Source of the DNA: Dehalococcoidia bacterium UBA3254
GTDB taxonomy: Bacteria; Chloroflexota; Dehalococcoidia; Dehalococcoidales; UBA3254
Length of the DNA stretch: 13,002 bases
Reading direction: 5' to 3'
Assembly (NCBI GenBank): GCA_002362735.1
Contig: DEUU01000425.1
Coordinates: 9,931-22,932, forward strand
The translations under genes were made by a program, and so were the position numbers. Below the pieces are notes generated by a model that was not told the origin of the DNA, searched no databases, and saw only the letters and a program-made list of their open reading frames with translations. Numbering within the stretch: position 1 is the stretch's first letter; the number at the start of each line of letters is the position of its first letter. Positions 7,147-13,002 of the stretch are shown piece by piece.

Positions 7147-7387
7147 GGAAATCCTCCTCTTTAGTATTCCATCTTCATTCTATTTCCGCTCTTTATCCTG
7201 TTTTATCCGCCTGACTATGTAGTTTTGTTTCATGGTTTAATTTACGGTCACTCATAATATCCGTTTACGGTCACTCAGAATATCCATCATTTAATATCCT
7301 GAAGATTAAGTACCATTAAGTTTTCTCCCAATACCTGAATTTTTAGATAGAATAATATATAGGGCGTCTAAAGAAGGCGGTTAAGTA
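7147..7387. other. Divergent intergenic region between the quinoprotein gene and coxB
   Basis: These 241 bases carry the control signals of two divergent operons. A strong GAGGAGG ribosome binding site for the minus-strand gene is at 7152-7158. A 22-base direct repeat lies at 7241-7285. A smaller ATTAAG direct repeat with a 10-base period is at 7305-7320. An AT-rich, -10-like stretch (TAGAAT at 7348-7353, then TAATAT) precedes the coxB ribosome binding site (AAGGCGG, 7374-7380). I found no convincing -35 element for either direction, which is compatible with activator-dependent transcription. No open frame of note was seen. Confidence 0.6.
7241..7285. repeat. Two 22-base direct repeats, possible operator
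   Basis: Copies at 7241-7262 and 7264-7285 share 21 of 22 bases, starting TTTACGGTCACTCA and ending AATATCC, with a period of 23 bases. The period is slightly over two helical turns, so the copies lie on nearly the same DNA face, as expected for tandem regulator sites. They lie about 95-145 bases from both start codons. A remnant of a transposase-binding insertion-sequence end is the alternative. Confidence 0.7.
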
Positions 7388-8470
7388 TTGCGTAAACATC
7401 TCATCATCGTTACCTTGATCGCGGCCGCATTGTCCGCCGGTTTGGCTTATCTTTCTTTGAACACTAATCTGATACCCTATCCTGCCAGTGTCGAACGCGA
7501 GTCAATAGATAGTTTCGTCAAGGTCCTCTTCGGCATTGCCAGTGTCTTTTTTGCGTTCATCATCACTTTCTTTGTTTATTCTCTAATATTCTTCAGACGC
7601 CGTCCCGGTGATAACAGTGAAGGCCGGCCGACTAAAGGGTTTTCTCCACTTGAACAAGCCTGGACGCTGGTCCCGCTAATAATCGTCCTGACCCTGGCGG
7701 CTTTCGGGGGAATTGTCCTCAACAATATGATCAAAGCCGGACCTTCAGGGACTGAACTGGAGATTAACGTTACTGCTCAGAGATACTCCTGGCAGTTTAG
7801 CTATCCGGTTTATAACGTTACCTCTTATGAGCTGCATGTTCCGGTAAACCAGAGAATTCATCTCTTTCTCCAGTCTAAAGACGTTATACATTCTTTTTGG
7901 GTCCAGGAGTGGGGTCCTAAACAGGATGCTGTGCCGGGATTGACCACTGACGTACGTTATACCCCTAACAAGATCGGTCAATACCTGGTCCAGTGCTCGC
8001 AACTATGCGGAGCTGGTCATACCTATATGGTCGCGCCGGCTTTCGTAACCTCTTTATCAGATTTTCAGAACTGGATTCAACAGCAGCCCAAAGGCACGCC
8101 ATCCTCTACGCCTACCGCGTCGCCTGTTTCCAGTCCACCCGCCTCGCTTGCGCCATCTTCCGGTGTGCCAGCAGGAGGCCCTGTTACGTTCGATCTTGTC
8201 GCTCAGAACATGGCCTTTGATATGAGGACGATCTCTGTTTCGGCAGGAGCCCAGGTTACCATAAACTTTGATAATAAGGATAATGGGGTTCCTCATAATT
8301 TTGCAGTTTACACTGATTCTTCCGCCACTAAACCTGTTTTCGTTGGGCAAATTATCACCGGACCGGCGACGGCCACTTATAAATTCACCGCTCCGGTTCA
8401 GTCTGGTAACTACTTTTTCCGTTGTGATGTTCATCCTGCCATTATGACCGGGACCTTTGTCGTCCAATAA
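7388..8470 (+). CDS. coxB: Cytochrome c oxidase subunit II fused to a C-terminal cupredoxin domain
   Basis: This 360-residue subunit II accepts electrons on the outer membrane face and passes them through CuA to subunit I. It has a hydrophobic N-terminus (5-25), two membrane helices (about 43-70 and 89-113) and the CuA domain (about 122-232). CuA ligands are His168, Cys203, Cys207, His211 and Met214 in CSQLCGAGHTYM; Gln205 replaces the more common Glu, as in some other oxidases. Trp135 matches the electron-entry tryptophan. A Pro/Ser/Thr linker (237-264) then leads to a second cupredoxin domain (about 266-360) with type 1 ligands His303, Cys346, His349 and Met353. The usual extra domain here, where present, is cytochrome c, so a blue-copper fusion is notable. 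The start is TTG, supported by AAGGCGG seven bases upstream. It is the first gene of the oxidase operon. Confidence 0.93.
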   Translation: MRKHLIIVTLIAAALSAGLAYLSLNTNLIPYPASVERESIDSFVKVLFGIASVFFAFIITFFVYSLIFFRRRPGDNSEGRPTKGFSPLEQAWTLVPLIIVLTLAAFGGIVLNNMIKAGPSGTELEINVTAQRYSWQFSYPVYNVTSYELHVPVNQRIHLFLQSKDVIHSFWVQEWGPKQDAVPGLTTDVRYTPNKIGQYLVQCSQLCGAGHTYMVAPAFVTSLSDFQNWIQQQPKGTPSSTPTASPVSSPPASLAPSSGVPAGGPVTFDLVAQNMAFDMRTISVSAGAQVTINFDNKDNGVPHNFAVYTDSSATKPVFVGQIITGPATATYKFTAPVQSGNYFFRCDVHPAIMTGTFVVQ

Positions 8471-8487
8471 AGCAGGGTTTTAAAAGA

Positions 8488-10359
8488 ATGAAGACAATAA
8501 AAACGATATTTACCCTGGGAATTATCAAGGGCTTCCTGGCCGGATTGGCTGGCACCGGTGTTGGGGTCGGCATTACCATGCTCGTTCGCCAGGCTATGGG
8601 GCTGCCAGCCTGGAGTCCCGGCCCCGCCCTGATCATTGGCATTGTTGTAGGAGTTATTACTTACCTCTCGGTTCTGGGAGTATTCAACTACTGGTTCCGC
8701 TGGGCTACAGGGGCGCCGCAAAGAGTAAAGTCGGAATCTCCCGGGTGGACCTGGAAACGATATTTCAACCTGGATACTAATCATAAGGTCATTGGGGTCC
8801 AATATGTCGTCACATCTCTGATTTTCTTGCCCTTTGCCGTGGCGCTTCAATTAGCAGGAAGGCTGGACCTCTCCAAAGTCATTCCCGGCCTCAGTCCAAA
8901 TGTTTATGAATCTATCATCAGTGATCATGGACTGATCATGTTATTCATCGTCGTTTTACCGGCCTGGTCCGGATTAATGAACTACTTCGTTCCTTTAATG
9001 ATTGGAGCACGGGATGTGGCTTTCCCACGGTTAAATGCTTTTTCCTTTTGGGTAGTGCCCCCGGCTGGAATCCTGGTTGCTTGCGGATTGCTGGCTGGGG
9101 GGTTTGATACTGGATGGACGGTTTATCCACCCCTGAGCGCCGAATTCCAAAATATCGGCATGGATTTTGTCTTGATCGGAATCTATTTGAGCGGTCTTTC
9201 TTCAATATTAGGTTCGATTAATTTCCTCGCCACCATTTTCCGGATGCGAGCCCCGGGCATGAACCTCTTTCGTATGCCCGTGTTTGTCTGGTCAGCTATG
9301 GCAACCACCGGTTTGGCCCTCGTTTTCACCCAGTTTATTGCCATGTCCTTTCTCATGGTCTTGTTTCAACGGTTACTCGGTATGGGTTTCTTCAATCCAC
9401 AAATGGGAGGTCACCCGCTTCTTTATCAGTATTTGTTCTGGTTCTATTCCCACCCGGCGGTCTATGTCTTTGTTCTTCTGGGGTTAGGATTGATCAGCGA
9501 TATTTTACCGGTCTTTGTACGGAAGCCTCTTTTCGGTTATCAAGCCGTGGCTATTTCCAGCCCCGGAATTGCTATCGGAGGGACTATCGTCTTTGTCCAT
9601 CATATGTTTGCCGCCGGAATTCCTGAATTTCTGAGGATACCGTTTATGGTAACCACTTTACTGGTAGCGGTACCCACCGGCGTTAAAGTTTTTGCCTGGA
9701 CGGCTACCATCTGGATGGGTAAAATCAGGTTATATACCCCTCTGCTTTTTGTGCTTTCCTCTATCATAATCTTTCTTATCGGCGGATTAACCGGGGTTCC
9801 TTTGGGAATTGTACCGGTTGATCTTTACCTTCACGATACTTACTTCGTGGTAGGACATTTCCACGGTACTTTATTCGGTGGATTCCTTCTGCCTTTTATG
9901 GCAGCGATTTATTTTTGGTTCCCTAAGGTGTCCGGGCGCAAGCTAAGCGAAAAGCTTGGAAATATCCAGTGGATCTTGATGACGATAGGGGCATTATTAC
10001 TGATCCTGCCGATGTTAGGCCTCGGCATCGAGGGAATGCGGCGAAGGGTGTTTGACTATGCTCCCGGTCTGGGATTCCAGCAGTTGCACATCACTACGGC
10101 GATAGGTGGATTCCTGATTTTCGCCGGCCTTGTGATTCTGGCGATAAATATTGTCCGGAGCATCCGGAAGGGAGAAATTGCCGGAGCGAATCCCTGGAAT
10201 TCCAGGACACTGGAATGGCAGGTCTCGTCTCCACCTCCGGAACAGAATTTCAAGGAGATTCCTCATGTTACAGGTAATCCTTATGGTTATGGAGTAGAAG
10301 GGTCGGTCCACGCCGTTGTTGGGGACAGCACGAATTCAGAGGAAGCAGGAAATGAGTAA
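8488..10359 (+). CDS. coxA: Cytochrome c oxidase subunit I, A2-type heme-copper oxidase
   Basis: This 623-residue catalytic subunit reduces O2 to water and pumps protons. Ligands are His147 and His459 (low-spin heme), His322, His371 and His372 (CuB) and His457 (high-spin heme). Tyr326 in YSHPAVY is the cross-linked tyrosine. A Tyr-Ser pair (320-321) sits where A1 enzymes have the D-channel glutamate, the mark of the A2 subfamily. D-channel entrance Asp176 and Asn165 and the K-channel Lys400 (PTGVKVF) are kept. An N-terminal extension of about 90 residues with two extra helices (11-33 and 46-69) precedes the core. A nitric oxide reductase is excluded by Tyr326 and the CuA subunit next door. 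The gene starts 17 bases after coxB with only a modest ribosome binding site. Whether the heme is type A or O cannot be told from sequence. Confidence 0.95.
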   Translation: MKTIKTIFTLGIIKGFLAGLAGTGVGVGITMLVRQAMGLPAWSPGPALIIGIVVGVITYLSVLGVFNYWFRWATGAPQRVKSESPGWTWKRYFNLDTNHKVIGVQYVVTSLIFLPFAVALQLAGRLDLSKVIPGLSPNVYESIISDHGLIMLFIVVLPAWSGLMNYFVPLMIGARDVAFPRLNAFSFWVVPPAGILVACGLLAGGFDTGWTVYPPLSAEFQNIGMDFVLIGIYLSGLSSILGSINFLATIFRMRAPGMNLFRMPVFVWSAMATTGLALVFTQFIAMSFLMVLFQRLLGMGFFNPQMGGHPLLYQYLFWFYSHPAVYVFVLLGLGLISDILPVFVRKPLFGYQAVAISSPGIAIGGTIVFVHHMFAAGIPEFLRIPFMVTTLLVAVPTGVKVFAWTATIWMGKIRLYTPLLFVLSSIIIFLIGGLTGVPLGIVPVDLYLHDTYFVVGHFHGTLFGGFLLPFMAAIYFWFPKVSGRKLSEKLGNIQWILMTIGALLLILPMLGLGIEGMRRRVFDYAPGLGFQQLHITTAIGGFLIFAGLVILAINIVRSIRKGEIAGANPWNSRTLEWQVSSPPPEQNFKEIPHVTGNPYGYGVEGSVHAVVGDSTNSEEAGNE

Positions 10360-10945
10360 GCAGTCAACCCCTGTAGAAGCAGCTAATATCGGGACCGAAA
10401 GTGCTCCTCGTTCTCCAATGCTCGTGGGGATGGTGCTGTTTTTGATTTCAGAAGCTTTTCTTTTTGGCTCCCTCTTCTGGACGTATTATTATTTGCGAGC
10501 ATCCAATTCTGTTTGGCCTCCTTCCGGCGTTGAATTGGATCTGATTTTAGCCAGTATAAATACATTCATCCTGTTATCAAGCAGTATTTCAATCTGGTGG
10601 GCAGGCGGCGCCATTCGCCGGAACGATGAAAAGGGGCTGAAGATTGGTCTTATTATTACGATCATCCTGGGGGCTGCTTTTCTCGGAATTACAATTTTTG
10701 AATGGACTCATGAAACATTCCGGCCCTGGACCAGTTCTTATGGTTCTATCTTTTATACTCTAACCGGTTTTCATGCTTTACACGTTTTTGGAGGCATCGT
10801 TTTGATGCTCTCCCTTTTGACACGGGCTTTGAAACATCGCTTTAGCTCTGCCAATTTCGCCGCCGTCGGAATCGGGTCTCTTTACTGGCATTACGTTGAT
10901 TTTATCTGGTTGATCGTATTCAGTACCCTGTTTATTGTCAGGTAA
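10352..10945 (+). CDS. coxC: Cytochrome c oxidase subunit III
   Basis: This integral membrane subunit has five predicted helices (about residues 23-46, 59-85, 96-119, 131-157 and 168-192 of the 197-residue form), the short bacterial type without the two extra N-terminal helices. Family marks are the ISEAFLFGSLF helix, the FEW segment, the FHALHVFGG helix and the terminal YWHYVDFIW helix. It stabilises subunit I and its proton uptake. I chose the ATG at 10352 because GAGGAAG lies six bases upstream; it overlaps the coxA stop (ATGAGTAA). A TTG at 10316 in the same frame would add 12 residues but lacks a good ribosome binding site. The overlap implies translational coupling. Confidence 0.93.
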   Translation: MSKQSTPVEAANIGTESAPRSPMLVGMVLFLISEAFLFGSLFWTYYYLRASNSVWPPSGVELDLILASINTFILLSSSISIWWAGGAIRRNDEKGLKIGLIITIILGAAFLGITIFEWTHETFRPWTSSYGSIFYTLTGFHALHVFGGIVLMLSLLTRALKHRFSSANFAAVGIGSLYWHYVDFIWLIVFSTLFIVR

Positions 10946-10973
10946 TATCAAAACAGGAGTTAAGCAGATTAAG

Positions 10974-11846
10974 TTGATAGGATTACAGGTGCGCTCAACT
11001 GTCTGGCTGGATTATCTGTCCTTAACGAAACCGAGAACGGTTTTGCTTCACCTGGTTACGGCAGCCGCGGCTATGTTCCTGGCGGCTGGAGGCTTGCCTT
11101 CGATTCCCATTCTGATATCAACTTTAGCGGCTGGCAGCCTGGTAGCCGGCGCATCGAATGTTTTAAACTGTTATTTTGACCGTGATATCGATCGTTTTAT
11201 GGCTCGTACTAGAAATCGCCCCCTACCGTCACGCCGCATCAGTTCTCAAAAATCCCTTGCTTTCAGTTTTATTCTGGCATTCTCCGGAGTATTTATATTC
11301 AGCTGGTTTGTTAACTGGTTAGCGGCGGTTCTGGCAGTGGGAGCTCTTGCTTATTATATTTTAGTGTACACTCTATGGTTAAAGCGGCGCAGCTTTTGGA
11401 GCTCAATAATAGGCAGCGGAGCCGGAGCTTTCCCTCCATTAATCGGATGGATTGCGGTCACTGAAAGGATTGAAATCACTCCTTTCCTCCTTTTTTTCAT
11501 CATTGTGTTTTGGACTCCTGCCCATTTTTGGTCTCTGGGTATGGCCCGTCGTCAGGATTATGGCCTGGCGAATTTGGAAGTGATTCCCCGAAAAAATACG
11601 GTGGTTTGGATTATTGTCGCTTCCGTCGTACTCGTGGCAATTTCGATTTGTTTGAAAGTAATCGCGGGTCTCAGCATTTTATATTTAAGTACGGCGTCTA
11701 CCCTGGGATTGTTTTTGGTCATCCAATCTGTTCGTCTTCAATTCACACAACGGCCTGAAATCTCCAATCATCTCTTTTTATTTTCGATTGTCTACCTGAT
11801 GGTTCTTTTCGGAATTATGATTATTGATCTTGTGGTGTCAATTTAG
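10974..11846 (+). CDS. ctaB: Protoheme IX farnesyltransferase (heme O synthase)
   Basis: This UbiA-family membrane enzyme attaches a farnesyl group to heme B to make heme O, the precursor of heme A. Counting from the TTG at 10974, the first Asp-rich motif NxxxDxxxD is Asn65, Asp69, Asp73 (NCYFDRDID), followed by RTRNRPLPSRRI. The second conserved region holds TPAHFWSLGMARRQDY. About eight or nine hydrophobic helices are visible. No heme A synthase (ctaA) lies in the window, so the oxidase could use heme O, or ctaA lies elsewhere. The start is uncertain: TTG 10935 overlaps coxC without a ribosome binding site, TTG 10974 follows AGGAG at a long 14-base spacing, and GTG 10989 is also possible. 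The conserved core begins after all three. Confidence 0.92.
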   Translation: MIGLQVRSTVWLDYLSLTKPRTVLLHLVTAAAAMFLAAGGLPSIPILISTLAAGSLVAGASNVLNCYFDRDIDRFMARTRNRPLPSRRISSQKSLAFSFILAFSGVFIFSWFVNWLAAVLAVGALAYYILVYTLWLKRRSFWSSIIGSGAGAFPPLIGWIAVTERIEITPFLLFFIIVFWTPAHFWSLGMARRQDYGLANLEVIPRKNTVVWIIVASVVLVAISICLKVIAGLSILYLSTASTLGLFLVIQSVRLQFTQRPEISNHLFLFSIVYLMVLFGIMIIDLVVSI

Positions 11847-11854
11847 AGTCAGCG

Positions 11855-12379
11855 ATGTTGTTTCAAGCTACAGATTTAACCGGTATCTATAATGAGAGAG
11901 TCGCCGTTGTCCTCGGAGTCCTGACTTTGATATCCGGGTTGGCGACTTTAGTTTCATGCCGGAGTTGTGTCAATGTGCTTCATCTTTTAGGCTGGCATAA
12001 CCCTTTAGGAACGAAATGGTATCAGGCTATATATCGCTATCATACTTATTACTGGTGGTCTTTCGGCATACTGCTCGTTTCGCATGTTATTATGGCAGTA
12101 TCTCATACCGGTTTACCGGAATCTGGCGACCCCGATGCTAATGTTCACTGGATGATCCTCTTTCTGGGGATAGCCTCTTTCGCATCGGTGTTTTCAATCT
12201 TCTCCTCTTGCCGGGTTTACCCGAGATTGAAGATGATGGCTACGCCGGGTCGGCCTGTCGGAAATAATTACAGGTTATTCTTTAAATACCATTCTTATTA
12301 TTGGATTATTTTTCTAATTCTTGTCGCCGGACACTTTACAATTAGCTTTATTCACACCGGGATTTGGCCTGGAGGATAA
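11855..12379 (+). CDS. Small four-helix membrane protein with two H-x13-H repeats (putative diheme cytochrome b)
   Basis: I do not recognise a named family. The 174 residues form four hydrophobic helices (about 15-34, 62-84, 97-117 and 145-167) arranged as two copies of a two-helix unit. Copy one has Cys35-Arg36, then Tyr62-His63, YYW (65-67), His77 and His84-Thr-Gly. Copy two has Cys119-Arg120, Tyr145-His146, YYW (148-150), His160 and His167-Thr-Gly. All histidines and tryptophans are offset by exactly 83. Each even-numbered helix carries H-x13-H, the spacing that binds two stacked b hemes in cytochrome b and in ferric reductases. I infer two membrane-spanning hemes and an electron-transfer role. 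It begins 8 bases after ctaB with a weak ribosome binding site, suggesting coupling, and ends in a 28-base convergent overlap with the next gene. Conserved histidines could instead bind copper. Confidence 0.75.
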   Translation: MLFQATDLTGIYNERVAVVLGVLTLISGLATLVSCRSCVNVLHLLGWHNPLGTKWYQAIYRYHTYYWWSFGILLVSHVIMAVSHTGLPESGDPDANVHWMILFLGIASFASVFSIFSSCRVYPRLKMMATPGRPVGNNYRLFFKYHSYYWIIFLILVAGHFTISFIHTGIWPGG

Positions 12380-12816
12380 TTTTGAGGATGGGCCTGGGCG
12401 TTCGTTTGAAGAGCCAGCTTCGCGAGGAAGAATAACAGGGGGAGGTTAACGATTACTGGCACCAGACTGAGGACTGTAACGGGCTCACGTCCGGCCTCGG
12501 GACCGAAGAAAGGTATACCTGAAGTCCTTGTCACCGCATAGAAGATTATATTGGCTGCGCTCAGTGAAAGACCCAGAATAAAATATGGCCTTCCACGCAG
12601 ATTGGCATCCTCGCGTATTTTACCCTCGGCGTCATATTTCCATGGTTGGAGTAAAAGCGCCAAACCGAAGAAAAATTGGAAAGCAGCGATAATTACAAAA
12701 AACGTACCATATCCCCACCACTCTACCAGATGATCGGGAGCGTCAATGGCGTGGGCCACAAGGGAAAAAATCGAGAGTCCGGCTGCCCAATAGAGAAATC
12801 GTTTATTGCTGTTCAT
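12352..12816 (-). CDS. Hypothetical four-helix membrane protein
   Basis: This 154-residue protein has four predicted membrane helices (about 6-24, 35-57, 77-95 and 114-136) and no family I can name. The loop after helix 1 is rich in polar and aromatic residues, AHAIDAPDHLVEWWGYG (21-37), with His22, Asp25, His29 and Glu32 as possible metal or proton ligands. The C-terminus is Gln/Pro/His-rich and cytoplasmic or periplasmic, depending on topology. It follows the CcsA-type gene on the minus strand after a 21-base gap, so a link to cytochrome maturation or heme delivery is possible but unproven. There is no ribosome binding site before the ATG; a TATAAT box lies 7 bases upstream (see separate entry). 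The 3' end overlaps the convergent diheme-like gene. Confidence 0.75.
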   Translation of the reverse strand: MNSNKRFLYWAAGLSIFSLVAHAIDAPDHLVEWWGYGTFFVIIAAFQFFFGLALLLQPWKYDAEGKIREDANLRGRPYFILGLSLSAANIIFYAVTRTSGIPFFGPEAGREPVTVLSLVPVIVNLPLLFFLAKLALQTNAQAHPQNYPPGQIPV

Positions 12817-12823
12817 TACTTTT

Positions 12824-12829
12824 ATTATA
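12824..12829 (-). promoter_or_regulatory. Perfect TATAAT box 7 bases before an ATG (possible leaderless start)
   Basis: On the minus strand TATAAT ends seven bases before the ATG at 12816, so transcription would begin at or next to the start codon. The region upstream of that ATG has no Shine-Dalgarno sequence. The only -35-like match is TGCACA at a poor 19-base spacing. The site lies in the short gap behind the upstream gene, which is AT-rich, so chance is possible. Confidence 0.35.
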
Positions 12830-12837
12830 TTTTCTAA

Positions 12838-13002
12838 TTAACGATAGCTGTGCAGACCGGTAAACAGATAGTTGCCGAAGAAAGTAAATATCACGGCGGC
12901 GAAGCCTATGATTAACAATATTGCTGCCCGGCGTCCCTTCCATCCTCGCATCACTCTTGCATGAAGATAAGCCGCGTACAATAGCCAGGTTACCAGACTG
13001 GC
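12838..13002 (-). CDS. ccsA: CcsA/ResC-type cytochrome c biogenesis protein, C-terminal fragment
   Basis: Only the last 54 codons and the TAA stop are inside the window; the gene continues beyond 13002. The fragment reads [16 protein letters not shown], then GWKGRRAA, a hydrophobic helix, [14 protein letters not shown]. This matches the C-terminal end of CcsA (ResC, CcsB) proteins, which move heme across the membrane and attach it to CxxCH apocytochromes in system II maturation. The terminal GLHSY is a strong family mark. Its presence implies that the organism makes c-type cytochromes even though none is encoded here. It is upstream of, and probably in an operon with, the hypothetical membrane protein. 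Confidence 0.82.
   Translation of the reverse strand, partial: ASLVTWLLYAAYLHARVMRGWKGRRAAILLIIGFAAVIFTFFGNYLFTGLHSYR

Noticed and set aside
6791..7222. Gly/Glu/Val-rich 143-codon frame on the plus strand
   Set aside because: It is antisense to the signal peptide and Pro/Ser/Thr linker of the quinoprotein; the GEG-type repeats mirror the linker codons.
7241..7285. CRISPR-like repeat unit
   Set aside because: There are only two copies, directly adjacent with a one-base gap and no spacers.
8057..8467. 136-codon frame on the minus strand
   Set aside because: It is antisense to the CoxB cupredoxin domain, and its Arg/Gly-rich sequence reflects the linker codons.
10316..10351. Upstream TTG start for coxC adding 12 residues
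   Set aside because: It lacks a good ribosome binding site, while the ATG at 10352 follows GAGGAAG at six bases.
8488..10359. Nitric oxide reductase or cbb3-type oxidase
   Set aside because: The HPxVY tyrosine, the K-channel PTGVKVF, the D-channel Asp and a CuA subunit next door fit an A-type oxidase.

Overview
The window looks like a piece of a bacterial chromosome from an aerobic or microaerophilic member of the Chloroflexota, perhaps close to Dehalococcoidia. That placement is an inference from the style of the housekeeping proteins (HNH nuclease, RicT, HolB, LysA) and from the oxidase subunits; no marker gene in the window fixes it. The sequence is dense with genes. No tRNA, rRNA, intact insertion sequence or CRISPR array was seen.

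Left part (1-3772): the 3' end of an HNH endonuclease gene on the plus strand meets a minus-strand operon, lysA-holB-ricT, tail to tail. The operon has a good sigma70-type promoter at 3744-3772 and a 26-base lysA/holB overlap.

Middle (3842-7387): two exported proteins are encoded on the minus strand, a large PQQ-type beta-propeller protein followed by a cupredoxin lipoprotein, with a strong GC-rich hairpin between them and a probable terminator after the second. A 241-base divergent intergenic region holding two copies of a 22-base direct repeat separates them from the oxidase operon.

Right part (7388-12379): a plus-strand operon encodes cytochrome c oxidase subunits II, I and III (coxB, coxA, coxC), heme O synthase (ctaB) and a small four-helix membrane protein. 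It meets a minus-strand pair: a small membrane protein and, cut by the window edge, the C-terminus of a CcsA-type cytochrome c biogenesis protein.

The main biological idea is a candidate copper-based respiratory chain. CoxB carries, behind its CuA domain, a second cupredoxin domain with a type 1 copper site. By hand count that domain is identical at about 63 of 95 positions to the separate lipoprotein encoded across the divergent region. The secreted quinoprotein is a plausible electron donor. The inferred route is quinoprotein, free cupredoxin, CoxB cupredoxin domain, CuA, then an A2-type heme-copper oxidase. The last gene of the operon encodes a 174-residue protein made of two 83-residue repeats, each with an H-x13-H motif as in cytochrome b helices, so it may be a minimal diheme cytochrome b. 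These functional links are inferences; the motifs and duplications are visible in the sequence.
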